Positions 7,887 through 15,873 of a DNA stretch of 34,465 nucleotides are shown in pieces. The notes under the pieces were generated by a model. It was not told the origin of the DNA. It was given only the letters and a program-made list of their open reading frames with translations, and did not search any database. Made by a program: the position numbers and the translations under genes. Numbering within the stretch: position 1 is the first letter of the stretch; each line of letters opens with the position of its first letter. Source of the stretch: CAIWXH01 sp964555675 (lineage in GTDB: Bacteria > Chloroflexota > Chloroflexia > Chloroflexales > Chloroflexaceae); assembly GCA_964555675.1 (NCBI GenBank), contig CAZKTU010000044.1, positions 1 to 34,465 on the forward strand, read 5' to 3'.

Positions 7887-8675
7887 TCAGCGCGCCCCGC
7901 CGCGGGCCTCGATGGCGAGGACGCTGTCGACCATGTCATTCATGTGGGCCAGCATCAGCAGGCGCGCCTGCCCCGCGTTGCGCTCGCTGATCGCCTCGGC
8001 GATCAGCAGGTGGTAGCGCACCGTGCGTTTGGTGAGGGGCGGCTCCATGGCCACGCGACGCCGGCTCTGCCGCAAGAGATCGCTGAAGCTGTCGATCGTC
8101 CGCTCCAGAATAGGGTTGTGGGCGGCCTGGGCGATCTGGCGGTGGAGCAGGATATCGGCCTCGACGAAGGCCGAGCCCTCGCGGGCCTCGAGCTCGGTGG
8201 CCCGGGCCAGCCGCTCGATCTCGGCCAGCTCGGCGAGCGTGCCGCGCTCGGCCGCCAGGGCCGCCAGCTCGGGCTCGAGCAGGCGGCGGGCCTCGGCCAG
8301 GGCCACGTAGATGCCGCGGGTATCGTCCTGGAAGTGGTTGGCGAGGTCGGGGTTATAGCGCTCGCCCGAGACGAAGACGCCGCGCCCATGCTCGATCCGC
8401 ACCATGCCCTGAGACTCGAGCGACCGCAGGGCCTCGCGCATCGAGCCGGTGCTCACCCCCAGGTCGCGAGAGAGCTGCGAGATGCTCGGCAGGCGCTCGC
8501 CGGGCAGCCACTCGCCGATTCTGATACGCTGCACCAGCTCGTCGGTGACGGCCTGGAAGACGCGCAGCACCGGCGTCGTCGGTCGTCCGAGCGACTTCTC
8601 GTGGACCACGGCGGCGTGCTCCGCCGAGGGAGCGGCCTGGCCGTCGCCGGTCGCTAGCTGAAGCTTATCTCCCAT
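7887..8675 (-). CDS. GntR-family transcription regulator, FCD (FadR-like) subfamily
   Basis: This 262-residue regulator has a winged helix at about 37-103 (LPSISQLSRDLGVSTGSMREALRSLE is the recognition unit, GRGVFV the wing) and an all-helical FCD ligand domain at about 120-258. The metal-binding set of FCD proteins is intact: D174, H178, H222 and H244. Such domains often bind sugar acids through Zn or Ni. The first 36 residues are a variable tail. The start overlaps the upstream lipoprotein gene by 22 bases, with GGGGTG ahead of ATG 8675. It is the only DNA-binding regulator in the window and sits inside the minus-strand arm, so it is the natural candidate to control both arms from the 13.5 kb divergent promoter. 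The effector is unknown. Confidence 0.9.
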   Translation of the reverse strand: MGDKLQLATGDGQAAPSAEHAAVVHEKSLGRPTTPVLRVFQAVTDELVQRIRIGEWLPGERLPSISQLSRDLGVSTGSMREALRSLESQGMVRIEHGRGVFVSGERYNPDLANHFQDDTRGIYVALAEARRLLEPELAALAAERGTLAELAEIERLARATELEAREGSAFVEADILLHRQIAQAAHNPILERTIDSFSDLLRQSRRRVAMEPPLTKRTVRYHLLIAEAISERNAGQARLLMLAHMNDMVDSVLAIEARGGAR

Positions 8676-10075
8676 ATCACCCCGCCTGGGTCGAACTCGA
8701 GGATATAGAGCTTGTTGCCGTCGAGCACGGCGTCGATCGGTCGCTTGAAACCGCGCGCGAGCTGGGTCGTGGTGGCGGTGTAGCTATCGCCGTCGGGCGT
8801 CAGGGCCATATGCAGCAGGTCCTGGCCGGTATCGCTCAGGGTGCCGCCGGCCGCGCCCCAGCTGAGGATCATGGCGCTCAGAACCTCGCCGTCGGCCTGC
8901 AGGTCGGCCGGCATGGGTGCCCCATCGACGAAGACCAGGCCCAGGGGCGAGCGGTGGGGCGTGAAGGTGTAGGCCGAGGCCCCGGCCGCGGCGGCATCAA
9001 CCTCGGCGCCCGCGGCGTCGCGATAGGTGGCCGCGGCGGGGCCTAGGTTGGCGACCGGGTCGGCGAAGGGGCCGGGGGGCGGCGGGAAGTTCGGGTCGTT
9101 GGCGTAGGCGCCCGTCCTGACCGCGGTGAAATCGGGCTGGAGCCGCTTATCCTTGGCCGGGTCGTAGGCCGGGTCGCGCTGGGGGTTGTCCTCGTTGCCG
9201 AAGCGCCAGGGGAAGCCGTAGTGCTTACCCTCCTGCAGCCAGTTCAGCTCGTCGGCGAAGTCGGCGTCGGGGCCATTGTCGCCGGCGAAGAGCTTGCCAT
9301 CGGGGGCGAAGGCCAGGTCGTAGGCGTTGCGCACCCCGTCGGCGAAGAAGTACGGAGCCAGGGCCGCCTCGTCGTTGGTCAGGGTCAGGTCAGCGCCGTC
9401 GGCGGGCAGGCGAAAGATCGCCGAGGTGATCGGCTCTTCGCGGGCTTCGGGGAAGGCGAAGCCGTTGTTCTGGACCTCGCCGTGGTCGGTGCGCGAGCCG
9501 CTGTTGACATAAACAAACGCGCCGTCGGGGCTGACCGCCACGCCATTAAAGAGGTGGTCGAAGGGCGTATTGCTGAGGGGATAGGTCGAGGTCGTCGCGA
9601 GGCGCGACCAGGTGAAGGCAGCGCCGTTGGGCACGCCCCTGCTGATCATCGCCTGGGTGGACGTGCCCTTGGCCTTATTGGCCACGACATAGAGCGTACC
9701 GTCTGGCCCGAAGGCCAGGCCCGTGGGCTGGGCGCCGTCCTCGGCCAGCTCGGCGATACTGGCGACGGGGGCGAGGGTGCCGGCGGCCGGGTCGAGCTTG
9801 AGCAGGCCCGTGCCGGCATTGAGCACATAGAGGGCGCCGTCGGCGGGGCTCTGGACTAGCCTGATCGCGCCATCACCGGCGGGGGCCACTCTGCGCAGGC
9901 TCATGTCGCTGCGCAGGAGGGTTGGCCCGCCGGCGACGGGCTGGGCCTCGACGGCCTGAACGACGACGGCGGTCGGCTCGACCGGCGGGGCGGTCGGGGC
10001 CTGGGTCGGGGCGGGCGGTGTACAGGCGGCGAGCAGCAAGGCGGCGAGGGCTACGGTTGGAAACAGTTTGATCAT
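8654..10075 (-). CDS. Secreted lipoprotein, glucose/sorbosone dehydrogenase-like beta-propeller
   Basis: The 473-residue protein starts at ATG 10075 with a lipoprotein signal peptide: MIKLFP, a hydrophobic run, and lipobox LAAC with C18. A Thr/Pro/Ala-rich linker follows to about residue 50. The rest resembles the GSDH family (PQQ sugar dehydrogenases and relatives): ADGVRNAYDLAFAPDG, then GDNGPDADFADELNWL and KHYGFPWR, which mirror the family's RNP-GLAF, E-GP-DELN and NYGWP stretches. A propeller of this type could oxidise aldoses outside the membrane to lactones. PQQ use is not shown, and many homologues have no known activity. An upstream TTG would lengthen it by 11 residues without a ribosome site, so it was rejected. 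It lies 33 bases after the DUF5107 gene. Confidence 0.78.
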   Translation of the reverse strand: MIKLFPTVALAALLLAACTPPAPTQAPTAPPVEPTAVVVQAVEAQPVAGGPTLLRSDMSLRRVAPAGDGAIRLVQSPADGALYVLNAGTGLLKLDPAAGTLAPVASIAELAEDGAQPTGLAFGPDGTLYVVANKAKGTSTQAMISRGVPNGAAFTWSRLATTSTYPLSNTPFDHLFNGVAVSPDGAFVYVNSGSRTDHGEVQNNGFAFPEAREEPITSAIFRLPADGADLTLTNDEAALAPYFFADGVRNAYDLAFAPDGKLFAGDNGPDADFADELNWLQEGKHYGFPWRFGNEDNPQRDPAYDPAKDKRLQPDFTAVRTGAYANDPNFPPPPGPFADPVANLGPAAATYRDAAGAEVDAAAAGASAYTFTPHRSPLGLVFVDGAPMPADLQADGEVLSAMILSWGAAGGTLSDTGQDLLHMALTPDGDSYTATTTQLARGFKRPIDAVLDGNKLYILEFDPGGVIWEISFS

Positions 10076-10108
10076 GTCTTCGACCCTGGGGCAGGGAGTT
10101 CCGGGCAA

Positions 10109-13100
10109 TTAGACCACGGGCTGCTCGAGCAAGGCCAGGTGGGCCGCGGCCCCCTGGTGGGCCGCGTCGAGGGCGAGCACGGCCTCGAGCTGGGCGCGGG
10201 CGGCGGCGCTGTCGCCGAGGCCGAGCAGGCCGAGGGCGCGCATGAGGTGGCAGTGGGCGCGGTTGCGCCGACCGAGGTCTTCGTCGAAGACCAGGAAGGT
10301 CGGCAGCGAGACGGCGAAGTAGTCGATCGCCACCGCGTCGTCGGCGTGCTCGCGGCCATAGGCCTCGAGCTTGCGGAAGATCGCCTCGGCCTCGGCGGCC
10401 CGCCCGAGGCGGCGGCGGGCGAGGCCCTGGTAGAAGATCGTCTCGGGGGGCTGGTCGTTGTAGTACATGGCCGAGGTCGGCTCGCTCAGGCCGGTGGCGG
10501 CGCGCTCGTAGCAGTCGCGGGCGCGCGCGTCATCGCCGAGGGCCGCACGGGCCAGTCCGAGCAGGTAGAAGATGTCGTTCTCCTGGGCGCCGGGCAGCTT
10601 GCCCTCGCCGAGGCTGGCGGGGTAGACCTGGGCCCGCTCGAGCAGGGCGGCGGCCTCGGCGGGCGCGCCGGCGGCGAGGAGCGTGCGGGCCTGGGCGATC
10701 AGGCTGAAGCGATACTGGCCGATGGCCTTGCCCTCGCCGCCCTCCCAGGGGTGCAGCGGGCGGGCGAGCAGGGCGGCCAGGGCCTCGGCGGGGCGGCCGA
10801 GCAGGTTGAGCAGGGTCACATACTCGATCGTCAGGTCGTCGCGCTGGGCGACCAGCTCGGGGTGGGCGGCGAGGCGGGCGAGGCGCTCGGCGGGGGCGTG
10901 GTTGAGCCGGCGGGCCAGCTGGTCGAGCTCGAAGAGCACACGAGCGTCGCCCTGGTCGAGGGCGAAGGCCGTGGTGTAGCACTCCCAGGCGCGCTGGGGG
11001 TCGGCCCGCTTGTTGAAGGCCGCCAGGCCCAGGTTGCGGTGGACGGTGGGGAAGGCCGGGTCGAGCGTGGCGGCCCGCTCCCAGCAGGCCACGGCCTCGT
11101 CGGGGCGGCGGTGGGCGTACCAGAAGAGGCCCAGGTAGTAGGGCGCGCGGGCGTCGGCGGGGTTGGCGGCCTGGGCCGCCTCGAGGGCCATGACGGTCTC
11201 GAGCCGGTTGGGGAAGCAGTAGTCGGGCGAGAGGTCGGCGGCCGCCCTGAAGGTCGCGGCGGCGCGGGGCCCGTCGCCCAGCTGGGCGTAGCAGAGGGCC
11301 TCGTAGTAGCGGCTCAGGGGGTCGGCGGCGGGGGCGGCGGCGAAGACGGCGGCGGCATCGGTGAAGAGGCCGGCGTGGAAATAGCTCAGGCCGAGATCCT
11401 GAAACTGGTGGTCGTCCTGGCGCAGCAGGTGCGCGAAGCGCTCGTCGCCGGCGAGGAGCCGGCGCTCCCAGAGGGGACCGGCGGCGAGGGGGTCGGCGGC
11501 GAGGGCGGCCTCGGCGGCGGCGAGGGCCTCGGCGGGGCGGCCGGCGTGGCGCAGCAGGGCGACGGAGAGGTGGCGGGCCTGCTGGTGGGCGGCATTGCGC
11601 TGCAGGCAGCGCTCGGCCAGGGCCAGGGCCTCGGGCAGATCGCCGCGACGAGCGGCGAGGCGGGCCAGCTCGAAGAAGGCCGCATCCTGCCAGGCGGCGC
11701 TCCAGGTAGCCTTATAGAAGGGGGCGACGGCCTCGGCGAAGCGGCCCTGCAGGCGGAGGGCCAGGCCGAGGTTGTAGAGCGGCTCGCCATCGTAAGGGTT
11801 GGGGTTGCGCATGGTCAGGCGGGCGATGGCGCGCCGGAAGTAGGGCTCGGCCTCCGCGAAGCGGCCGCGGCGCAGCAAGAGCAGGCCGAAAGCGTTGTTG
11901 GCGCGGGCATCGCCGGGGTCGCGGCGCAGGGCCTCGGCGTAGTAGTCCTCGGGGGCGAAGGTCGCGTGGCGGTACTGCTCGAGGTGCAGAGCGTGGAGGA
12001 ACAGCTCCTCGTTGGTGGGCACCTCGGCGGGCGGGGGGGCGGGCGCGGCGGGCGCGGGCAGGGGCTCATCGCTGTTGGGCAGGGGCGTGAAGCTGAGCAG
12101 CTCGGCGCCCGTGGCGGCGTCGGCCACGCGCAGGGTGAGCTGCTGGGGCGACGCGGCCGGGGGCAGGGGGACCCGCTCGACGAGGGCCGTCGCGGGCGAG
12201 AGGGCCACCTCGGTGCGCCAGAGGGGGGCGCCGGCGTGCAGCAGCGTAGCCACGAGGGTGCGGGGGCGGGCCGAATAGACGCCGAGGGTGGCCGTAGGGC
12301 CGGCGAGCTCGAGGTTGAGGGCGACCTCGGTCGAGGCGTTCTTGGGCGGGCCGATCAGCTTGTAGGGCAGGAAGTGCTGTGCGAAGCGCTTCTCTTCGCC
12401 GGGCATCATCCAGGCGAAATCGGGCTGGTTATCGGTGAAGGCGCCGCACATCAGCTCGATATAGGGGCCGTCTTCGTCGGTGAGCTGGCGATCCCAGGCC
12501 TGACCGAACGCGCCGGTGCCCCAGGTCCACTGCTTCTTGCCGGGGACGAGGTGATGGTTGGCGACGTGGAGCATGCCGGCCCGGCGGCCGTGGTCGTAGC
12601 TGCCGATGAAATCGAAGTCGGAGCGATGGGCCATATAGGAGGTAGGGACGGGGATATTCTTGTAGCGCGAAATATCGGTGCCGGGGGCGTAGTCGACCTT
12701 ATAGTAGGTGCCCGTAGCGATGGGGAAGGCCGAGACATCGCGCTTGCCGTGGTCCATGACTGCGCGCACATCGGGGGGGAAGACCGACTGGTAATCGTCG
12801 TTGACGTGGACGGCGGGGTTGGCCCACCAGAGGAAGCTCTGGGGCAGCTCGGTGCGATTGATCAGCTGCACCTCGATGGCGAGGCAGGCGTGGTCGGGGG
12901 CGAGGGAGAAGGCGTGGACGGCGCGGGTGAAGCCGAGGCGCTCGGTCTCAGCGCAGCTGATCGTCGCGCTGCCGTCGGCGTGCTCGACGACCTGCCAGTC
13001 GAGGGGCATAAAGGTGCTGGGGCGATGGTGCTGGGGCCAGTTGAACTCGATGCCGCCGGAGATCCAGGGGCCGGCGAGGCCGACGAGGGCCGGCTTGATC

Positions 13101-13414
13101 ACCTGATTGTAGTAGACAAAGTGGAAGCCATTGGTCTTATCGAGGGCCATCTGGACGCGGCCGCCCAGCTCGGGGAGGACCATGATCTTGAGATAACGGT
13201 TCTCGAGAAAGAGGGCGGTGTAGGGGCGGGCCTCGGGCTGGTCGAAGACGCGCTCGACGACGGGGAGGGGGTAGACGGCGCCGCTGCTGCCCTGGTAGAC
13301 CCGCTTCTCGAGAAACATCGGGTTCTTCTCGGGGGGGGCGACGGCATAGGTGGGGATGTGCACCTGCTCGACCCACGCGCGGGCGCGGTCGGCTGACGAG
13401 TCATGGGCTGCCAT
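10109..13414 (-). CDS. DUF5107 protein with long TPR region
   Basis: This 1101-residue protein has an N-terminal DUF5107 domain (about 15-330), with markers such as LENRYLKIMVLPELGGRVQ, SGGIEFNWPQHH, LWWANPAVH and GTYYKVDY. A sandwich-like linker follows (about 340-420), then a TPR-rich C-terminal two thirds (NAFGLLLLRRGRFAEAEPYF, YNLGLALRLQGRFAEAV, RNLGLAAFNKRADPQRAWECY and more). No signal peptide or membrane segment is seen. DUF5107 proteins are common next to sugar-use genes; the sequence style of the first domain (ELGGRV, GGIE-NWP) suggests a mutarotase-like fold that binds carbohydrate, which is inference. GAGGAG precedes ATG 13414, better than the upstream GTG at 13453. It is the first gene of the minus-strand arm, directly after the divergent promoter. 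Confidence 0.8.
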   Translation of the reverse strand: MAAHDSSADRARAWVEQVHIPTYAVAPPEKNPMFLEKRVYQGSSGAVYPLPVVERVFDQPEARPYTALFLENRYLKIMVLPELGGRVQMALDKTNGFHFVYYNQVIKPALVGLAGPWISGGIEFNWPQHHRPSTFMPLDWQVVEHADGSATISCAETERLGFTRAVHAFSLAPDHACLAIEVQLINRTELPQSFLWWANPAVHVNDDYQSVFPPDVRAVMDHGKRDVSAFPIATGTYYKVDYAPGTDISRYKNIPVPTSYMAHRSDFDFIGSYDHGRRAGMLHVANHHLVPGKKQWTWGTGAFGQAWDRQLTDEDGPYIELMCGAFTDNQPDFAWMMPGEEKRFAQHFLPYKLIGPPKNASTEVALNLELAGPTATLGVYSARPRTLVATLLHAGAPLWRTEVALSPATALVERVPLPPAASPQQLTLRVADAATGAELLSFTPLPNSDEPLPAPAAPAPPPAEVPTNEELFLHALHLEQYRHATFAPEDYYAEALRRDPGDARANNAFGLLLLRRGRFAEAEPYFRRAIARLTMRNPNPYDGEPLYNLGLALRLQGRFAEAVAPFYKATWSAAWQDAAFFELARLAARRGDLPEALALAERCLQRNAAHQQARHLSVALLRHAGRPAEALAAAEAALAADPLAAGPLWERRLLAGDERFAHLLRQDDHQFQDLGLSYFHAGLFTDAAAVFAAAPAADPLSRYYEALCYAQLGDGPRAAATFRAAADLSPDYCFPNRLETVMALEAAQAANPADARAPYYLGLFWYAHRRPDEAVACWERAATLDPAFPTVHRNLGLAAFNKRADPQRAWECYTTAFALDQGDARVLFELDQLARRLNHAPAERLARLAAHPELVAQRDDLTIEYVTLLNLLGRPAEALAALLARPLHPWEGGEGKAIGQYRFSLIAQARTLLAAGAPAEAAALLERAQVYPASLGEGKLPGAQENDIFYLLGLARAALGDDARARDCYERAATGLSEPTSAMYYNDQPPETIFYQGLARRRLGRAAEAEAIFRKLEAYGREHADDAVAIDYFAVSLPTFLVFDEDLGRRNRAHCHLMRALGLLGLGDSAAARAQLEAVLALDAAHQGAAAHLALLEQPVV

Positions 13415-13488
13415 GGGCTCCTCGCTATGCTGCGGCCCGGTGCGGGGGGCCACAAGAGAGATCGAATGACTTCTTCGTCAAAACGGAG

Positions 13489-13517
13489 TTGACACAGCGC
13501 TACGGGTGCATTAGAAT
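13489..13517 (+). promoter_or_regulatory. Sigma-70-like promoter for transporter/sugar-acid arm
   Basis: TTGACA at 13489-13494 and TAGAAT at 13512-13517 are 17 bases apart, one mismatch from the full consensus. Transcription would begin near 13524 and leave a leader of about 285 bases before the GTG of the binding protein at 13808. In GC-rich DNA this match is unlikely by chance. Confidence 0.75.
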
Positions 13518-13544
13518 TGTAACACCCCAAGTCAGAAAAGGCAA
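13516..13544 (-). promoter_or_regulatory. Opposing promoter for DUF5107/regulator arm
   Basis: On the minus strand TTGCCT (13544-13539) and TACAAT (13521-13516) are 17 bases apart. The -10 box shares two base pairs with the -10 box of the plus-strand promoter, so the two polymerase sites overlap and probably exclude each other. The start would be near 13509, about 95 bases before ATG 13414. Confidence 0.55.
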
Positions 13545-13574
13545 CGGGCCTGACAGATCGCCCTTCGCCAAGGC

Positions 13575-13777
13575 ATTGCAGCGCAGGTAGGGCTGGCAAG
13601 CAAATACGAGCAATGCTGCAATTCCTCAGCGCTGGGAGCGCTACCAGATCTAGGGTAAATTTCCTTTAGCACCAGGGAGGTGAATCGACCCAGGTACTCA
13701 TTAGATCACCTGTTGCGTACGACCAGCAGCAGGGTAATCGCCGGGACGCACCGTAGCAACCTGCCCATGTCGGCAGG
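13575..13777 (+). promoter_or_regulatory. Structured 5' leader of the importer mRNA
   Basis: The gap 13415-13807 holds no gene. Downstream of the plus promoter, three inverted repeats can fold in the leader: ATTGCAGC (13575-13582) with GCTGCAAT (13615-13622); AGCGCT (13628-13633) with AGCGCT (13637-13642), three bases apart; and CCTGCC (13760-13765) with GGCAGG (13772-13777), ending 15 bases before the ribosome site AAGGAG. They may be regulator sites or RNA structures. I recognise no known riboswitch class. Confidence 0.4.
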
Positions 13778-13807
13778 GTCCGCAACCTGTCGAAGGAGAC
13801 ACGTGCC

Positions 13808-15715
13808 GTGATTCGACTGAAGCTTTTGACTGCCCTCGTCGCCCTCTCGATGCTGCTCGCAGCATGTGGTGGCGCCCCCGCCGCCCCCCCCGCCGCTTCG
13901 ACCGCTGCCCCCGAACCCACACAGGCTGCCCAGGCTCCCGAGGCCACCGCTGCCCCGGCCGCCACCGAGGCTCCGGCCGCCACCGAGGCTCCGGCCGCCG
14001 CCGCCCCCACCGAGGCCCCCACCGCCGAGGCTCTCTCGGCCGGCCCCCTGCGCGAGGTGCCGCGCAACCGCACGCTCATTCTGGGCTGGTCGATCACCTC
14101 GCCGATCGGCGTGACCAACCCGTGGGCCTCGCCGGGCTACACCCACCAGGAGGGCAACGCCTTCATGTGGGAGCCCCTGATGTACTACGGCATCTTCTCG
14201 GACAAAGAGATCCCCTGGCTCGCCGAGAGCATGGAGTACACCTCGCCCGACTTCACCTCGATGCAGATCAAGCTGAACCCGGCCGCGAAGTGGAGCGACG
14301 GCACCCAGGTGACCTCGAAGGACGTGGTCTTCACGTTCGAGGGCCAGCTGAACAACGACAAGCTGCCCTACCACGCCTCGTTCGAGCAGTTCGTCGACAG
14401 CGTCACGGCCGTAGACGACCTGACGGTCGACGTGACCTTCAAGATCCCGGCGCCGCGCTTCAAGTTCGAAGTGCTGATGCTGAAGTTCGACACGGGCATT
14501 CCGATCGTCCCGGCCCACGTGCTCGAGGCCCAGGAGGATCCGAACGCCTTCTTCGGCGGCCTGGACATGCCCCACTCGGGCCCGTACAACCTGGTTCAGT
14601 GGGACGCCAACCAGAAGATTTTCGACCTGCGCGAGGACTGGTGGGCGATCGAGGGCGGCGTTGCCACGAAGCCCGAGGTTGAGCGCATCGTGATGTTCAA
14701 CATCGGCGGCCAGGTCGGCCAGGGCATGGACACGGTGGCCCAGCGCCTGGTCAACAACGAGTTCGACTCGATCCTCGACGTGCGCAGCTCGGTGATCGCC
14801 AACATCCTGGCCCAGAACCCCAACGTCACCACCCACACCGGCAGCGAGCCGCCCTACGGCTACCTCGACTGGTGGCCGAACTCGCTGTGGGTCAACACCC
14901 AGCTCGAGCCCTACAACGACCCGAACGTGCGCAAGGCGATCAGCCTGACCATCGACCGCGACACGATCGACGAGATCATCTACGAGGGCGCGAAGGTCAC
15001 CACGATCTACCCCTTCCCGCTCTACCCCGGCCTGCAGAAGTTCGCCGACAGCCCCGAGGTGCAGGCCCTGGCTGAGCAGTACCAGCCGCGCAAGTTCGAC
15101 CTCGCCGAGAGCGAGGGCCTGATGACCGCGGCCGGCTTCACCAAGAACGGTGACGGCCTGTGGGAGAAGGACGGCGCGACGGTCAACATGACCATCCACG
15201 GCTTCGAGGGCATCCACAGCGACATCGTGCCGGTGCTGGTCGAGATGCTGCGCAACGGCGGCTTCGACGCCAGCGTGAACTTCGGCGCCGACTCGTACCA
15301 GCAGATGGCCGACGGCAAGCCGGGCGCCTACATGTTCGGTCACGGCGCCAGCCTGCTGGACCCCTACGCCGCCTTCGAGCTGTTCCACGGCCGCTTCAGC
15401 GCCGCGATCGGCACCACGGCCGGCAGCAACCGCTTCTCGCGCTACAGCAACCCCGAGTACGACGCCATCCTCGACGAGATCGCCCCGCTGGCCGCGGACG
15501 ATCCCGCCTTCCAGGCCGGCGCCACCAAGGCGATGGAGATCTACTGGCGCGACACGATCGACATCCCCGTGATCCAGTGGCTGCACCGCATCCCGTACAA
15601 CCAGACCTACTGGACCAACTGGCCGACGGCCGATAACCTCGCCGGCGGCACCAACGGCGCCTTCTGGGCCCACACCGGCCTGCTGGTGGTGACTCAGCTC
15701 AAGGCCGCCCAGTAG
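13808..15715 (+). CDS. ABC transporter substrate-binding lipoprotein, oligopeptide type (family 5)
   Basis: This 635-residue protein is the extracellular binding component of an Opp/Dpp-type importer. The signal peptide ends in lipobox LAAC with C20. Residues 22-75 form a low-complexity Ala/Pro/Thr/Glu tether with repeated ATEAPA units. The mature part shows family-5 features: MWEPLMYY, LAESMEYTSPDFTSMQIKL, AAKWSDGTQVTSKDVVFTFE, SGPYNLVQWDANQKI, and NDPNVRKAISLTIDRDTI. It starts at GTG 13808 with AAGGAG 10 bases ahead; a closer upstream GTG runs straight into a stop. Family-5 proteins bind peptides but also oligosaccharides in several bacteria. With sugar-acid genes on both sides, a sugar or uronide oligomer is the better guess. 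It is first in its operon and is followed by a strong RNA structure. Confidence 0.92.
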   Translation: MIRLKLLTALVALSMLLAACGGAPAAPPAASTAAPEPTQAAQAPEATAAPAATEAPAATEAPAAAAPTEAPTAEALSAGPLREVPRNRTLILGWSITSPIGVTNPWASPGYTHQEGNAFMWEPLMYYGIFSDKEIPWLAESMEYTSPDFTSMQIKLNPAAKWSDGTQVTSKDVVFTFEGQLNNDKLPYHASFEQFVDSVTAVDDLTVDVTFKIPAPRFKFEVLMLKFDTGIPIVPAHVLEAQEDPNAFFGGLDMPHSGPYNLVQWDANQKIFDLREDWWAIEGGVATKPEVERIVMFNIGGQVGQGMDTVAQRLVNNEFDSILDVRSSVIANILAQNPNVTTHTGSEPPYGYLDWWPNSLWVNTQLEPYNDPNVRKAISLTIDRDTIDEIIYEGAKVTTIYPFPLYPGLQKFADSPEVQALAEQYQPRKFDLAESEGLMTAAGFTKNGDGLWEKDGATVNMTIHGFEGIHSDIVPVLVEMLRNGGFDASVNFGADSYQQMADGKPGAYMFGHGASLLDPYAAFELFHGRFSAAIGTTAGSNRFSRYSNPEYDAILDEIAPLAADDPAFQAGATKAMEIYWRDTIDIPVIQWLHRIPYNQTYWTNWPTADNLAGGTNGAFWAHTGLLVVTQLKAAQ

Positions 15716-15721
15716 GCTTAT

Positions 15722-15844
15722 GGCTCGCTGACGCTCGTTGAGATTGGAGCTTCGCTCGCTGAGATTGGAGATTCGTTCGCTACGCTCACTGAGATTGGAG
15801 ATTCTGCAATCTCGGCGAGCGTAGCGAGCCACATCTCCAATCTC
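15722..15844. repeat. Structured repeat between binding-protein and permease genes
   Basis: GAGATTGGAG occurs at 15740, 15761 and 15791, each preceded by a GCTCG/GCTCA-type block, and its complement CTCCAATCTC is at 15835-15844. GGCTCGCTGACGCTCG (15722-15737) pairs with 15816-15830, with one bulged base. GAGATT (15798-15803) pairs with AATCTC (15808-15813) over a four-base loop. The RNA can form a large branched hairpin starting 6 bases past the binding-protein stop. Such structures often protect binding-protein mRNA and lower permease output; here that is inference. Confidence 0.75.
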
Positions 15845-15873
15845 CAGTCTCCAAGCATAAAAGGTGCGCCATC

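Noticed and set aside
7838..7939. Longer start for the SDR at 7939
   Set aside because: It would overlap the GntR gene by 53 bases and add a low-complexity Ser/Ala/Arg segment before the Rossmann loop; ATG 7837 has a good ribosome site.
10139..13396. Open frame of 1085 codons on the plus strand
   Set aside because: It lies fully antisense to the DUF5107-TPR gene and is rich in Gly, Ala, Val and Glu in the pattern produced by reading GC-rich coding DNA backwards. No family resemblance.
13415..13807. Possible tRNA or small RNA gene in the divergent gap
   Set aside because: The hairpins do not make a cloverleaf, no CCA end or anticodon arm is seen, and no terminator precedes the binding-protein gene.
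13866..14114. Proline-rich small ORF (82 codons) in another frame at the binding-protein start
   Set aside because: It reflects the GCC/CCG repeats that code for the lipoprotein linker in the true frame.
13706..15832. Open frame of 708 codons on the minus strand
   Set aside because: Antisense to the binding-protein gene, and it runs into the repeat region, giving a LSERSERISNLSER-like tail. Low-complexity composition and no domain.
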